Assembly (NCBI GenBank): GCA_905233285.1
Contig: CAJODY010000009.1
Span: 1 to 64,000 of the forward strand
Reading direction: 5' to 3'
Origin: an uncultured Bacteroidaceae bacterium
Lineage (GTDB): Bacteria; Bacteroidota; Bacteroidia; Bacteroidales; Bacteroidaceae
Length of the DNA: 64,000 nucleotides
Shown: one piece after another, positions 1 to 8,638 of the stretch
Layout: each line of letters opens with the position of its first letter
Position numbering within the stretch: the stretch's first letter is position 1
Translations under genes and position numbers: made by a program
The notes under the pieces: model-generated
The model's database searches: none
Seen by the model: the letters and a program-made list of their open reading frames with translations, nothing else
Told to the model about the DNA's origin: nothing

Positions 1-517
1 TTAAGTCCCGGCTATAGAATACGTTGCGCCCATCATAGATTTTTGGAATGTCGTATCGGTTGCATCTGCCGATAACGGCTTTCTTGCCGATATTGTACAT
101 CTTCATGATTTCTTGGGTAGAATAGACTTCGCTCTTTGGCTTATTGGCTCTGACGTTTTTGCGCTTTGTATATTGTGGCGCTTCGTCGAACATCTTTTCT
201 ATGTCTGTCCGTCGGATGATTGTCTTGCCTCGGAATTGGCGAGATTTAATAACATTGGATGATAAATAACGATAGAAGGTACTTCTCCCAACTCCTAATA
301 GTTTTGCTGCTTCTGTAGGAGATAAGAAGTTTTTCTTGCTAACAATTGGAATGTAGTCGCTGTTCTTCAGCAACTCTATCTCATATTCTTTCATCTTTTT
401 CATTCGCTCCTTGTGCTTGTAGGCTGTGTCAATACACTGCTTTGAGCAGAATCGAGCATTAAAACTGTGGGCTATAAATGTTTTGCCGCACCACTGGCAT
501 TTCTTTTCGATGTTTGT
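1..517 (-). CDS. Excisionase-like HTH protein with N-terminal zinc ribbon, partial
   Basis: The open frame runs off the left edge, so the C-terminus is missing. It begins with a CxxC...FCSKQC zinc-ribbon (CQWCGKTF then RFCSKQC), followed by a basic helix and a helix-turn-helix of the excisionase type (SPTEAAKLLGVGRSTFYRYL, then FRGKTIIRRTDIEKMF) and a second HTH-like segment (YSTQEIMKMYNIGKKAVIG). Proteins of this build usually sit next to integrases in Bacteroidales mobile elements and bind DNA near element ends. No ATG follows the in-frame stop at 518-520; the first in-frame ATG (403) would remove the zinc ribbon. Another frame offers ATG at 548 running toward it, so a one-base frameshift or a non-ATG start is likely. 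The ORF track omits it because no stop lies inside the window. The fold is fairly sure; the function is inferred. Confidence 0.7.
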
Positions 518-630
518 TTATAATATTGTTAATACTCACGTTCATCATTTAGGAGGCTTCTTATGGTCGCATTGATATAGAACTTCTGTATTTGGCATGT
601 CGCATATTTTTACTTTTACTCGCCCAAAAC

Positions 631-722
631 CATCTCATGGCGTCCCACCGTGTCCCATGATGTCTCACATAGGTTCCTTGATGGCGGTTATCGGTGTTCT
701 GAAAATGTCTCAATGTGTCTCA
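631..722. repeat. Iteron array TGTCTCA at 10-bp phase
   Basis: Heptamers of consensus TGTCTCA (variants CATCTCA, CGTCCCA, TGTCCCA) start at 631, 641, 651 and 661, exactly one helical turn apart. Two more start at 706 and 716, about 4.5 turns further on. The 10-bp period is not a multiple of three, which argues against coding. The array lies upstream of the HTH gene start. Such phased short repeats are typical of operator arrays, plasmid iterons or arm-type recombinase sites; which applies here is not known. Confidence 0.75.
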
Positions 723-904
723 CCAAAGTTCTTAAAATGGCAAATTGTCTCCTTTGAGGAAGTCCGCTGGCAACCTCTGAGGTACAAATGTGGTACAAAA
801 ACAGGCTAAAAAAAGAAATTCAACGATTGGCATCGATGAATTTGGAAATAAATAAAGCACTCATTTAGAATTAGTGATAAATGGTGTGCGTTGGTAATTG
901 CGAA

Positions 905-2236
905 TTATTTGCCCACGCAGAAATGGGAGAATATATTGTTTAGGGTCTCCTGAGAGGTTATCTGTCCGCCAGTGATGTCAGCTAGGTCGGCAAGGACAAG
1001 TCGGAGGTCTTCTGCCAGGAGGTCACCGCTGAGAGTTGTGTGGAGTCCGTCAAGCACTCGCTGGAGGTTAGCATGAGCACGGGTTAACGCTTCATAATGA
1101 CGGACAGATGTGACGATGACATCGTTTTCGCTGAATGCAGGAATGTTGGCAGCCTTAAATATTGACTGTTCGAGGAGGTCGATGTTGGTATTCTCCTTGG
1201 CGCTGACGGCAATGATGTCCGAGGCTGCAACAGGAAGCGGACTGATATCAGATTTATTCCATACCTGGATAAGAGTCTTACCTTGAGTACATTGCTGAAT
1301 ATCAGTGAGTTCGGAAGCAGAAGGCAGAGAGTCGAGCACCCAAAGAATAATTTGTGCTTTTTCTATTGCCTGATAGGTGCGATTAATACCGATTTGCTCG
1401 ATGGAATCGGCAGTTTGACGTATGCCTGCAGTATCGATGATACGGAACGCAACGCCTTGAATTGTAATGACATCCTCAACTGTATCGCGAGTGGTTCCAT
1501 GGATGTCGGACACGATGGCACGGTCGTCCTTCAATAGTCTATTTAATAATGTGGATTTGCCCACGTTCGTCTTACCAATGATAGCAACGGGGATGCCTCG
1601 TTTGAGTGCCTGTCCGGTCTCGAACGAAGATGACAGACGAGCAATGCGACCGTCGATGGTCTGAGCCAGAGAGAGCAGTTCGCTGCGGTCAGCAAATTCG
1701 AGGTCTTCATGGTCGGAGAAGTCGAGTTCGAGTTCTAGAAGCGAGGTGAGACGGAGGAGTTGTTCGCGAAGTCTGGACAGTTCTGAGGAGAAATCGCCCC
1801 GCAGTTGTGAGAGTGCCATCTTATGGGTGGCTTTGTTGGTGGCAGCGATAAGGTCGGCAACAGCTTCCGCCTGTGAGAGGTCCATCTTACCGTTGAGGAA
1901 TGCCCGTCGTGTGAATTCTCCCGGCTCTGCCTGCCGGCAACCGTTGCGAATGAGAAGGTTGATGATGCGCTGCACTATATATTCGGAGCCGTGACACGAT
2001 ATTTCGGCTGAGTCCTCGCCTGTATAACTATGGGGAGCACGGAAGATGCTGACCAGTACCTCGTCGATGAGTTCGTCAGCGTCCTTGATGCGGGTGTAAT
2101 GGATTGTATTGGCTGCGACAGAGTCACAGCATACGGAACAGACGGAAGAGATGACCCTAAAGGTATCGGGGCCGCTGATTCGGATGACTGCGATGGCTCC
2201 GCCAGTGGCAGTGGCAAGGGCACAGATGGTGGGCAT
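905..2236 (-). CDS. mnmE: tRNA modification GTPase MnmE
   Basis: MnmE, with MnmG, installs the 5-carboxymethylaminomethyl group on U34 of certain tRNAs. The 443 residues match the family length. The N-terminal formyl-THF-binding domain starts MPTICALATATGGAIAVIR. The embedded G domain has GKTNVGKS (P-loop), the DIHGTTRD switch, DTAG and NKSD. The C-terminus ends CVGK, the conserved catalytic cysteine motif. The start is clear because the conserved N-terminal sequence begins at it. It is followed on the left by the mobile-element remnant and preceded by a nucleoside phosphorylase in the same orientation. The 50-bp gap to that gene contains a short heptamer array and no promoter of the genome's usual type, so co-transcription is likely. 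Confidence 0.97.
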   Translation of the reverse strand: MPTICALATATGGAIAVIRISGPDTFRVISSVCSVCCDSVAANTIHYTRIKDADELIDEVLVSIFRAPHSYTGEDSAEISCHGSEYIVQRIINLLIRNGCRQAEPGEFTRRAFLNGKMDLSQAEAVADLIAATNKATHKMALSQLRGDFSSELSRLREQLLRLTSLLELELDFSDHEDLEFADRSELLSLAQTIDGRIARLSSSFETGQALKRGIPVAIIGKTNVGKSTLLNRLLKDDRAIVSDIHGTTRDTVEDVITIQGVAFRIIDTAGIRQTADSIEQIGINRTYQAIEKAQIILWVLDSLPSASELTDIQQCTQGKTLIQVWNKSDISPLPVAASDIIAVSAKENTNIDLLEQSIFKAANIPAFSENDVIVTSVRHYEALTRAHANLQRVLDGLHTTLSGDLLAEDLRLVLADLADITGGQITSQETLNNIFSHFCVGK

Positions 2237-2245
2237 GTCTTTTTA

Positions 2246-2273
2246 GTTTATAGTTTACTGTTTACAGTTTATT
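2246..2273. repeat. Heptamer array GTTTAYN (4 units)
   Basis: Four consecutive 7-mers (GTTTATA, GTTTACT, GTTTACA, GTTTATT) fill the gap between mnmE and the nucleoside phosphorylase gene. They belong to the same GNTTACN family as the arrays at 3172, 8639, 35161 and 35256. Confidence 0.75.
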
Positions 2274-2286
2274 ATTTTTTGAACAG

Positions 2287-3165
2287 TTAAAGACGGGAGA
2301 GGACAAGGTGGATGAGGGTATCAATGGTGGTTTTATATTCGGTATTCATTTCCTGCGCATAGCGGTTGGCAATGACCATGCAGGTGGTCATGGCACGATG
2401 ACCGAGGAGGGAGGATAGTCCGGCGAGAGCTGAGGATTCCATTTCAAAGTTGCATATCTTCAGTTGTTCGCCGTCGGGGGTGGTATAGCGGAAGGATTCT
2501 ATCTTACTGTTCTGGTCGGGGTCTTGGATTTTCAGTCGGACCTGACGACCTTGTGGACCATAGAAGCCGCCACAGGCAACAGTAATGCCGCGAACCATGT
2601 CGTCACCTGCAATCTGAGAGACGAGTTGAGGGTCGGCACAGGCTACGTAGGGTGCGCCCTTCTGTGGTGACCATGACATATGACGACGAAAGGCAGCTTC
2701 GAGGTCGAGGTCGCATACCTCATCACGTCCTGCGTAGTAGTTGAGGAGTCCGTCGAATCCAATGCTCTTGACTGACGCGATGAACGTGCCGATGGGTGTT
2801 TCAGGTTGTAAACCGCCACAAGTACCGATACGCACGATGGTGAGTGTGCGATGTTCAGGTTTCAAGGTACGTGTGTCAAAGTCGATATTGGCAAGTGCGT
2901 CGAGTTCGTTCATCACAATATCTATATTATCGCATCCTATGCCGGTGGAGAGGACTGTGAATCGTTTGCCTTGGTAGGTTCCTGTGATGCAGTGGAACTC
3001 ACGACTGGAAACTTCGCATTCCTGACTGTCGAAGTGGGACGCGACGGTAGTGACACGTCCCGGATCACCAACGAGGATGATACGGTCGGCTAGTTGTTCG
3101 GGACGGAGGTGAAGGTGGAATATGGAACCGTCGGCGTTGATTATGAGTTCGGAAGGAGGGAACAT
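2287..3165 (-). CDS. Nucleoside phosphorylase (uridine phosphorylase family)
   Basis: PNP/UDP-type phosphorylase that would cleave a nucleoside with phosphate to give free base and ribose-1-phosphate in the cytosol (salvage). The phosphate-binding GDPGR motif lies near residue 33, GTCGG near residue 114 and the FEMESSAL purine/pyrimidine-site motif near residue 240, all family hallmarks. The length of 292 residues is slightly above the 250 typical of E. coli Udp and fits the Bacteroidetes variant. The substrate (uridine or another nucleoside) cannot be settled by eye. It is flanked on both sides by heptamer arrays and lies in the same direction as mnmE, probably in one transcript with it. Confidence 0.88.
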   Translation of the reverse strand: MFPPSELIINADGSIFHLHLRPEQLADRIILVGDPGRVTTVASHFDSQECEVSSREFHCITGTYQGKRFTVLSTGIGCDNIDIVMNELDALANIDFDTRTLKPEHRTLTIVRIGTCGGLQPETPIGTFIASVKSIGFDGLLNYYAGRDEVCDLDLEAAFRRHMSWSPQKGAPYVACADPQLVSQIAGDDMVRGITVACGGFYGPQGRQVRLKIQDPDQNSKIESFRYTTPDGEQLKICNFEMESSALAGLSSLLGHRAMTTCMVIANRYAQEMNTEYKTTIDTLIHLVLSRL

Positions 3166-3171
3166 TTTTTA

Positions 3172-3262
3172 GTTTACGGTTTACGGTTTACGGCTTACAG
3201 CTTACAGCTTACGGGTTACAGCTTACTGGTTACTGGTTACAGTTTACGGGTTACGGGTTACG
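3172..3262. repeat. Heptamer array GNTTACN (13 perfect-phase units)
   Basis: Thirteen uninterrupted 7-mers, each G-N-T-T-A-C-N (GTTTACG, GCTTACA, GGTTACT and so on), fill the gap between the nucleoside phosphorylase start and the end of the next gene. The stop codon of that gene (complement of TTA at 3258-3260) lies inside the last unit. Confidence 0.9.
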
Positions 3263-4586
3263 GGTTGAGTTCGAGTTTGCGAGTTTGTTTTTCTGCTTCG
3301 GAGGTTTCGGTGAGCAGTTGTTCGTATTGTTGTTCGAGTTGGAGAACTTGAGACTTTACGTAGGCGTTGTGGTTGCGGTGATAGGTGTCGCGTTGCTGTT
3401 CGAGTTTCTTGGAGAGTGCTTCGAGTTGTGCTGCTTTATTCTGCCATGTTTCACATTGTTTGCGGGCTGCAGCAGAGCGGAACTCAGAGTAGTAGTGGTA
3501 GGTCTTCTGGTCGTTGATGACGAGTGTGAAGTCGTAGGCACGTTGTTTGCGGCTTGACTGTTTCATGTTGTCGAGGGTCTGAAGTGCCTGCTGTCGGGCT
3601 GCTGCGTTTGCTTTTGTCCATGTGCCGATGATGGGGCGCAGTTTTGCAGCTGTGATGATTTTGTTCTTGTCTTCGTTTTCGTAGTCGTAGGGATGGCGTG
3701 ACGAGTTTGGTATGAAGATGTAGATGCACACCTTGTCTTCGGGCTGGTAGCGGTCGGAAGCAAACCATCCAAGGTTCTTCTCTTCGTTGATGACCATCAT
3801 GTAGTCGTTGGCATACGAGTTGTAGGGGAATCCTAACGACTCAGCCTTGTAGTAGCGGTTGTCCTCATAGTCGTAGCGGGTGACGTAGAGGTCGTAGTTG
3901 CCCAGTCCGTCGAATGCACGTGCTGCAAAATAGAGTGTGCTGCCGTCGGGCATGAGGAACGGGTAGTTCATGTCGCCACTGACTCCGAGTCCTTCGATGA
4001 CGTTCTTCTCCGCACGTTTTCCGTTTTCGATGAAATAGGTACACAGTTGCATGCGTCCGTTCTCATTATCAACAGAATAGAGGATGTTGCCACGTTGGGT
4101 GAGGAACTCAGTATAGCTTCCGTCCTTCGAGAGACTTACCTTACCGAGGTCGTCGGAGATGTTATAAGCCTGGAGGAACGACTTCTTATCAACTACGACA
4201 GAGTCGATGACGACGAGGCGGTCGGTGCCACGAAGAGCCTGCATACCACGATTGCAGCGCTCGAGTTGTGCCTCCATGAGCGAGGCGTCCTTTCTGCGGC
4301 GTTTTGCCTGAGTGATATTCTTCTTCAGTTTGTCTGCTGCCTCGGCATACTTCAGATTATATATCAGGACATCTATCTCATCGGTAGAGGTCTGAAGTCG
4401 AGGATAGGACAACTCCTTGGGTTTTTCGGCAGGCTTTTCAGTTGACTGTTCTGCGGGTTTCTCTGCTGGTTTTGTTGCGGTTTTTTCAGCAGGCTTAGCT
4501 GCCGGCTTAGCTGGTTTGCGTACTTGAGCCGTTACGACTGTAAACGACAAAAGAAAGAATGGTAAGAGAAAGAAACTTTTTTTCAT
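3258..4586 (-). CDS. Exported PD40-like repeat protein with PAKPAEK linker
   Basis: Function not recognised. A signal peptide (MKKSFFLLPFFLLSFTVVTAQ) is followed by a low-complexity PAKPAAKPAEK/KPAEKPAE stretch to about residue 56. A helical segment comes next, then a central region with WD40/PD40-like strands (YPFLMPDGSTLYFAARAFDG, and LGWFASDR with an acidic turn), as in beta-propellers of OmpA/TolB-type envelope proteins. The last 100 residues are charged and predicted coiled coil (QRDTYHRNHNAYVK, LEQQYEQLL). A lysine/alanine/proline linker after a signal peptide suits a periplasmic protein spanning peptidoglycan. It lies between mutS2 and the phosphorylase in the same orientation. The stop codon sits in a heptamer array. 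Confidence 0.7.
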   Translation of the reverse strand: MKKSFFLLPFFLLSFTVVTAQVRKPAKPAAKPAEKTATKPAEKPAEQSTEKPAEKPKELSYPRLQTSTDEIDVLIYNLKYAEAADKLKKNITQAKRRRKDASLMEAQLERCNRGMQALRGTDRLVVIDSVVVDKKSFLQAYNISDDLGKVSLSKDGSYTEFLTQRGNILYSVDNENGRMQLCTYFIENGKRAEKNVIEGLGVSGDMNYPFLMPDGSTLYFAARAFDGLGNYDLYVTRYDYEDNRYYKAESLGFPYNSYANDYMMVINEEKNLGWFASDRYQPEDKVCIYIFIPNSSRHPYDYENEDKNKIITAAKLRPIIGTWTKANAAARQQALQTLDNMKQSSRKQRAYDFTLVINDQKTYHYYSEFRSAAARKQCETWQNKAAQLEALSKKLEQQRDTYHRNHNAYVKSQVLQLEQQYEQLLTETSEAEKQTRKLELNP

Positions 4587-4635
4587 ATGCTTATTGTTTT
4601 AGTTCATTAACAAATACATGCTTATATTATGATAA

Positions 4636-7158
4636 TCAGAATTCTACTATTGTTATTCCGGCGCCACCGAGCTGTATGTGCTCGTCGTGAAAATCGACTA
4701 CAGACGGTACAGTGGCAAGGTAGTCGCGGATGAGGGTTTTCAGGATGCCGTTACCTGTACCGTGAAGTATGCGGACACTGGCTACATTGGCAACTATGGC
4801 ATCGTCGATATAAGATGTAATGGTCTGCAGAGCTTCATCGCCACGCATACCACGCACATCGATATCCTGTGAGAAGCGGAGAGTCTTGTTACGTATCTCA
4901 TCGCGTGTCTGTGCAGAGATGAACGTTGCGGCACGCGGTTTCTCCTTCGGAGCCTTTGCCGGTTCAAGTCGGTCGAGAGCAACGTTTGTAACTACCGAAC
5001 CGAATGCGATTTGTGCCTCCTTCGTATTTATCTTCTTTACCAGTCCGGCAGTAGCCGTGCCCTTGATACGTGCGTACATACCGACGGAGAGTGTGGATTC
5101 GAGGGCTGAGGGCTGATGGTTGAGGGCTGATGGTTGAGGGCTGATGTTTGAAGGCTTACTCCCCTCCCCTTTCTTTTTCTCCTTACGACGGCGGATTTTC
5201 TCCATCTGTCGTTGGATGCGTTCTTCCATTGCTGCCTCGTCAACAGCCAGCAGTTCGGTCTTGAAATCGTTATGTTCCTTACGGATGGAGCGTGTACGTT
5301 CCTTTTCTGCTTGTGCTTCCTTTATCTCACGGATGGTCTGCTCGATACGTGCATTGGCACGTTGCAGGAGTTCTTCGGCTTCAAGTTTTGCCTTGGCTAT
5401 AATCTCCTTCTTTTGTTGACGTAGTGTAGTAACCTCCTGTTCGTAGCGCTCGATGGTCTGATCCATCTGCTTCTCCTGCGAGTGGATGACCTGCCGTTTC
5501 TGTTCCCAGTAGCGTTTATCGCGCACTATGTCCTGCAGATACTTATCCGAATTGATATAATCCTTTCCGACTATTTCGGAGGCATCGGCTATGACATCCT
5601 CGGGCAGTCCTATCTTACGAGCAATCTCGACGGCAAACGAACTGCCCGGATTACCTATCTGGAGCTGGAAGAGCGGTTGCATCTGCTGGCGGTCGTAAAG
5701 CATGGCACCGTTCACGATACCGTCGGTATCCTGAGCCAGGAGTTTGAGATTCTGGTAATGAGTAGTTATGACACCAAACGCCTTGTTTCGGTTGAACCGT
5801 TTCAGTACGGCCTCAGCTATGGCACCACCAATCTGGGGTTCGGTACCACCTCCGAACTCGTCGATGAGTATGAGCGTAGCCTCGTCGGCATAACGCATCA
5901 TGTGCTTCATATTATATAAATGTGACGAGTAGGTAGAGAGGTCGTCCTCAATGGACTGTTCGTCGCCTATGTCGATGAATATATTGCTGAACACCCCTGC
6001 CACACTGCTTTTCGCCATCGGTACTGGCATACCGCACTGGAGCATGTACTGAAGGAGTCCGACCGTCTTCAGGCATACCGACTTTCCTCCGGCGTTAGGT
6101 CCTGAGATGAGCAGGATGCGGTTCTGCTGCGAAAGCAGTATGTCGAGCGGTACTACCTTCTTTCCTTCGGAATGGAGTTTCATCTGTAGGAGCGGATGAA
6201 CAGCCATACTCCAATCGATATGATGCTTGTCGGAGATGGTTGGTTCGGTACTGCCGGTACGAATGGCGAAGCGAGCCTTAGCCATTATGAAGTCTATGTC
6301 GGCAAGGAACTCATAACTGTAAAGGATGTCGTCCACCTCGGGACGGATAGTATCGGTGAACTCCAGAAGGATGCGCTTTATCTCATGGCGCTCGTCAGCC
6401 TCCAGTTCACGTATGCGGTTGTTCGCCTCTACCACCTCTGCCGGTTCGATATAAACCGTGCGTCCGGTATCCGACTCATCATGTACGATGCCACGTATCT
6501 TCCGTTTCATGGCAGGAGCCACAGGGATGACCAGACGTCCGTCGCGCAACGTGGGGGCTATGTCCTTATCGACCAGTCCTTCGTTCTTGGCGGATTTCAT
6601 TATGCCGGAAAGGATGCGTGATATGCTGCCTGCCGTTTGTGCCAGTTCCTTACGTATTGCAGCCAAAGCAGGTGATGCGGAGTCTTTCACGTTGCCAAAC
6701 TTATCCAGAATCTGGTCGATGCGTTTTACCAACTGCGGATAGGTCACTACCCCATCGCTCAGAGCATGGAGCGCAGGATATTTATATAATGTATCCTCGG
6801 CTTCGACAGCTTCCTCACCGTTTTCGTTCTTCTTTAGGAAAGCTACGATAAGTACGATGGTAGAGAGCGAACGCTGGAGGTCAAACAATTCGGGTACGTC
6901 GAGAAACGTATTCTCGATGCGGATATGTCTCAGAGCGCTGCGCACATCGAAGAAATTCTGGCTCGGGAAGTCATCTTCCTGCAGGATGCGCACGAATTCC
7001 ATTGTCTGACGCACGGCAGAACGTATCTGATGCACGTCGGTAAGGAACTCCATCTGCCCTACCCGCTCCCTTCCGAGTGTGCACAGACAGGACTGCGACA
7101 AGAGGTCGCGCACCTTGTCGAACGATATCTTTTGCTCGAAATTCTTTGGGTAAATCAT
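4636..7158 (-). CDS. mutS2: Endonuclease MutS2
   Basis: MutS2 is a MutS-related ATPase with a C-terminal Smr nuclease domain. In characterised bacteria it suppresses homologous recombination or acts on collided ribosomes. Visible parts are a MutS core, Walker A GPNAGGKS near residue 351, Walker B ILIDEFGGGTEP, a long coiled coil, and the Smr domain (IDVRGMRGDEAL, LHGTGNG) over the last 75 residues. I chose ATG 7158 (MIYPKNFEQKIS) rather than the track start 7176, because a TAAATTTG promoter element at 7179-7186 would place transcription start downstream of 7176. The linker before the Smr domain carries a run of serine/proline/asparagine residues encoded by a 7-nt tandem array (see 5101-5156), which is unusual inside this gene. 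Confidence 0.95.
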   Translation of the reverse strand: MIYPKNFEQKISFDKVRDLLSQSCLCTLGRERVGQMEFLTDVHQIRSAVRQTMEFVRILQEDDFPSQNFFDVRSALRHIRIENTFLDVPELFDLQRSLSTIVLIVAFLKKNENGEEAVEAEDTLYKYPALHALSDGVVTYPQLVKRIDQILDKFGNVKDSASPALAAIRKELAQTAGSISRILSGIMKSAKNEGLVDKDIAPTLRDGRLVIPVAPAMKRKIRGIVHDESDTGRTVYIEPAEVVEANNRIRELEADERHEIKRILLEFTDTIRPEVDDILYSYEFLADIDFIMAKARFAIRTGSTEPTISDKHHIDWSMAVHPLLQMKLHSEGKKVVPLDILLSQQNRILLISGPNAGGKSVCLKTVGLLQYMLQCGMPVPMAKSSVAGVFSNIFIDIGDEQSIEDDLSTYSSHLYNMKHMMRYADEATLILIDEFGGGTEPQIGGAIAEAVLKRFNRNKAFGVITTHYQNLKLLAQDTDGIVNGAMLYDRQQMQPLFQLQIGNPGSSFAVEIARKIGLPEDVIADASEIVGKDYINSDKYLQDIVRDKRYWEQKRQVIHSQEKQMDQTIERYEQEVTTLRQQKKEIIAKAKLEAEELLQRANARIEQTIREIKEAQAEKERTRSIRKEHNDFKTELLAVDEAAMEERIQRQMEKIRRRKEKKKGEGSKPSNISPQPSALNHQPSALESTLSVGMYARIKGTATAGLVKKINTKEAQIAFGSVVTNVALDRLEPAKAPKEKPRAATFISAQTRDEIRNKTLRFSQDIDVRGMRGDEALQTITSYIDDAIVANVASVRILHGTGNGILKTLIRDYLATVPSVVDFHDEHIQLGGAGITIVEF
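5101..5156. repeat. In-frame heptamer array inside mutS2
   Basis: Eight contiguous 7-mers (GAGGGCT, GAGGGCT, GATGGTT, GAGGGCT, GATGGTT, GAGGGCT, GATGTTT, GAAGGCT) lie in the mutS2 linker and are read on the minus strand as NISPQPSALNHQPSAL-type sequence. On the minus strand the unit is NNNCMTC, the same as the intergenic arrays at 26716, 30998 and 53068. Confidence 0.9.
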
Positions 7159-7178
7159 CGTTGCTCTGAAAAACATTG

Positions 7179-7186
7179 CAAATTTA
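7179..7186 (-). promoter_or_regulatory. mutS2 promoter -7 element (TAAATTTG)
   Basis: On the minus strand TAAATTTG matches the Bacteroidetes -7 consensus TAnnTTTG. It lies 21 nt before the chosen mutS2 ATG. No clear -33 TTTG is present. Confidence 0.5.
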
Positions 7187-7221
7187 TAACTAAATTACGA
7201 CATAAGAAAGAAATAAATAGC

Positions 7222-7229
7222 TACCTTTG
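7222..7229 (+). promoter_or_regulatory. trpB2 promoter -7 element (TACCTTTG)
   Basis: TACCTTTG matches TAnnTTTG and lies 38 nt before the trpB2 ATG, divergent from the mutS2 promoter. The -33 box is weak. Confidence 0.6.
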
Positions 7230-7267
7230 TCGGCGAAATGGAAAAATAACTAAAAAACATAATAACT

Positions 7268-8635
7268 ATGAGTACAAAACAGAAGCGTTTCTTCCTTTCA
7301 GAAGACGAAATTCCACGTCAGTGGTACAACATCCAGGCAGACATGGTAAACAAACCAATGCCTCCACTTAATCCTGTAACCAAAGAGGCCCTGAAGCCAG
7401 AAGACCTCTTCCCTGTATTTGCTGAAGAGCTCTGCCGTCAGGAACTCGACCAGAAGAATGCATGGATTGACATCCCAGAGGAAGTACGCGACATGTATAA
7501 ATACTACCGTTCCACTCCGCTCGTACGTGCTTACGGACTGGAGGAGGCACTCGGCACACCGGCACATATCTACTTCAAGAACGAGAGTGTGTCGCCTGTA
7601 GGCAGCCACAAACTGAACTCAGCTCTGGCACAGGCATACTACTGCAAGAAGCAGGGCGTGACCAACGTCACAACTGAGACCGGTGCCGGTCAATGGGGTG
7701 CAGCCCTCAGCTATGCAGCCAAGGTGTTCGGCCTGGAAGCAGCCGTATATCAGGTAAAGATTTCGTACAACCAGAAGCCATACCGCCGCAGCATCATGCA
7801 GACTTACGGTGCCCAGGTGACAGCATCGCCGTCTATGTCAACCAAGGCAGGACGTAAGATTCTGACTGACGACCCGAACAACCAGGGTTCGCTCGGTACA
7901 GCTATCTCTGAGGCTATCGAACTCGCCATGAGTACCCCAAACTGCAAGTACACCCTCGGTTCGGTACTTAGTCACGTAACCCTGCACCAGACAGTCATCG
8001 GACTGGAGGCAGAGAAGCAGATGCAGATGGCAGGTGAATACCCAGATATCGTAATCGGTTGTTTCGGTGGTGGTTCGAACTTCGGTGGTATTGCTTTCCC
8101 ATTCATGCGTCACAACATCCTCGAAGGCAAGAAGACACGTTTCATAGCTGCCGAGCCGGCAAGTTGTCCGAAGCTGACTCACGGAGTATTCCAGTACGAC
8201 TTCGGCGATGTAGCAGGTTACACACCGCTGCTGCCTATGTACACACTGGGTCATAACTTCATGCCGGCAAACATCCATGCCGGCGGTCTGCGCTACCACG
8301 GAGCAGGTGTCATCGTGAGCCAGTTGCTCAAGGACAAGATGATGGAAGCCGTAGATATCAAGCAGCTTGAGAGTTTCGAAGCAGGTACACTGTTTGCAAA
8401 GGCAGAAGGTATCATCCCGGCTCCTGAGAGCTGTCACGCCATCGCTGCAGCCATCAACGAAGCAAAGAAATGCAAGGAAACCGGCGAGGAGAAGGTTATC
8501 CTCTTCAACCTCTCTGGTCACGGACTCATCGATATGGCTGCTTACGACCAGTATCTGTCCGGTTCGCTGCAGAACTACGAGTTCACAGATGCAGACGTGG
8601 CTGAGAACCTCAAGAAGATTGAGAAATATGTGTGA
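7268..8635 (+). CDS. trpB: Tryptophan synthase beta chain, TrpB2 type
   Basis: PLP enzyme that joins indole and serine to give tryptophan. The PLP-binding lysine is in VGSHKLNSAL, and the phosphate-binding loop is GCFGGGSNFGG. The sequence ETGAGQWGAALSYAA is the conserved COMM-like segment. At 455 residues, with the extended N-terminus (RQWYNIQADM, PPLNPVTKEAL), it belongs to the longer TrpB2 group, not the 390-400 residue TrpB1 found with TrpA in trp operons. It stands alone between mutS2 and uvrA with its own promoter. No trpA or other trp gene lies in the window, as is common for TrpB2, so it may salvage indole. A heptamer array starts 4 nt after its stop codon. Confidence 0.93.
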   Translation: MSTKQKRFFLSEDEIPRQWYNIQADMVNKPMPPLNPVTKEALKPEDLFPVFAEELCRQELDQKNAWIDIPEEVRDMYKYYRSTPLVRAYGLEEALGTPAHIYFKNESVSPVGSHKLNSALAQAYYCKKQGVTNVTTETGAGQWGAALSYAAKVFGLEAAVYQVKISYNQKPYRRSIMQTYGAQVTASPSMSTKAGRKILTDDPNNQGSLGTAISEAIELAMSTPNCKYTLGSVLSHVTLHQTVIGLEAEKQMQMAGEYPDIVIGCFGGGSNFGGIAFPFMRHNILEGKKTRFIAAEPASCPKLTHGVFQYDFGDVAGYTPLLPMYTLGHNFMPANIHAGGLRYHGAGVIVSQLLKDKMMEAVDIKQLESFEAGTLFAKAEGIIPAPESCHAIAAAINEAKKCKETGEEKVILFNLSGHGLIDMAAYDQYLSGSLQNYEFTDADVAENLKKIEKYV

Positions 8636-8638
8636 TTA

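Noticed and set aside
597-809. 70-residue plus-strand ORF rich in MSHI/VPPCPMMSHIG
   Set aside because: It arises from the 10-bp iteron array; the period is incompatible with codon selection and there is no homology I recognise.
3094-3351. ORF with VYGLRFTAYSLQLTGYSLLVTGYS repeat
   Set aside because: Shadow translation of the GNTTACN heptamer array.
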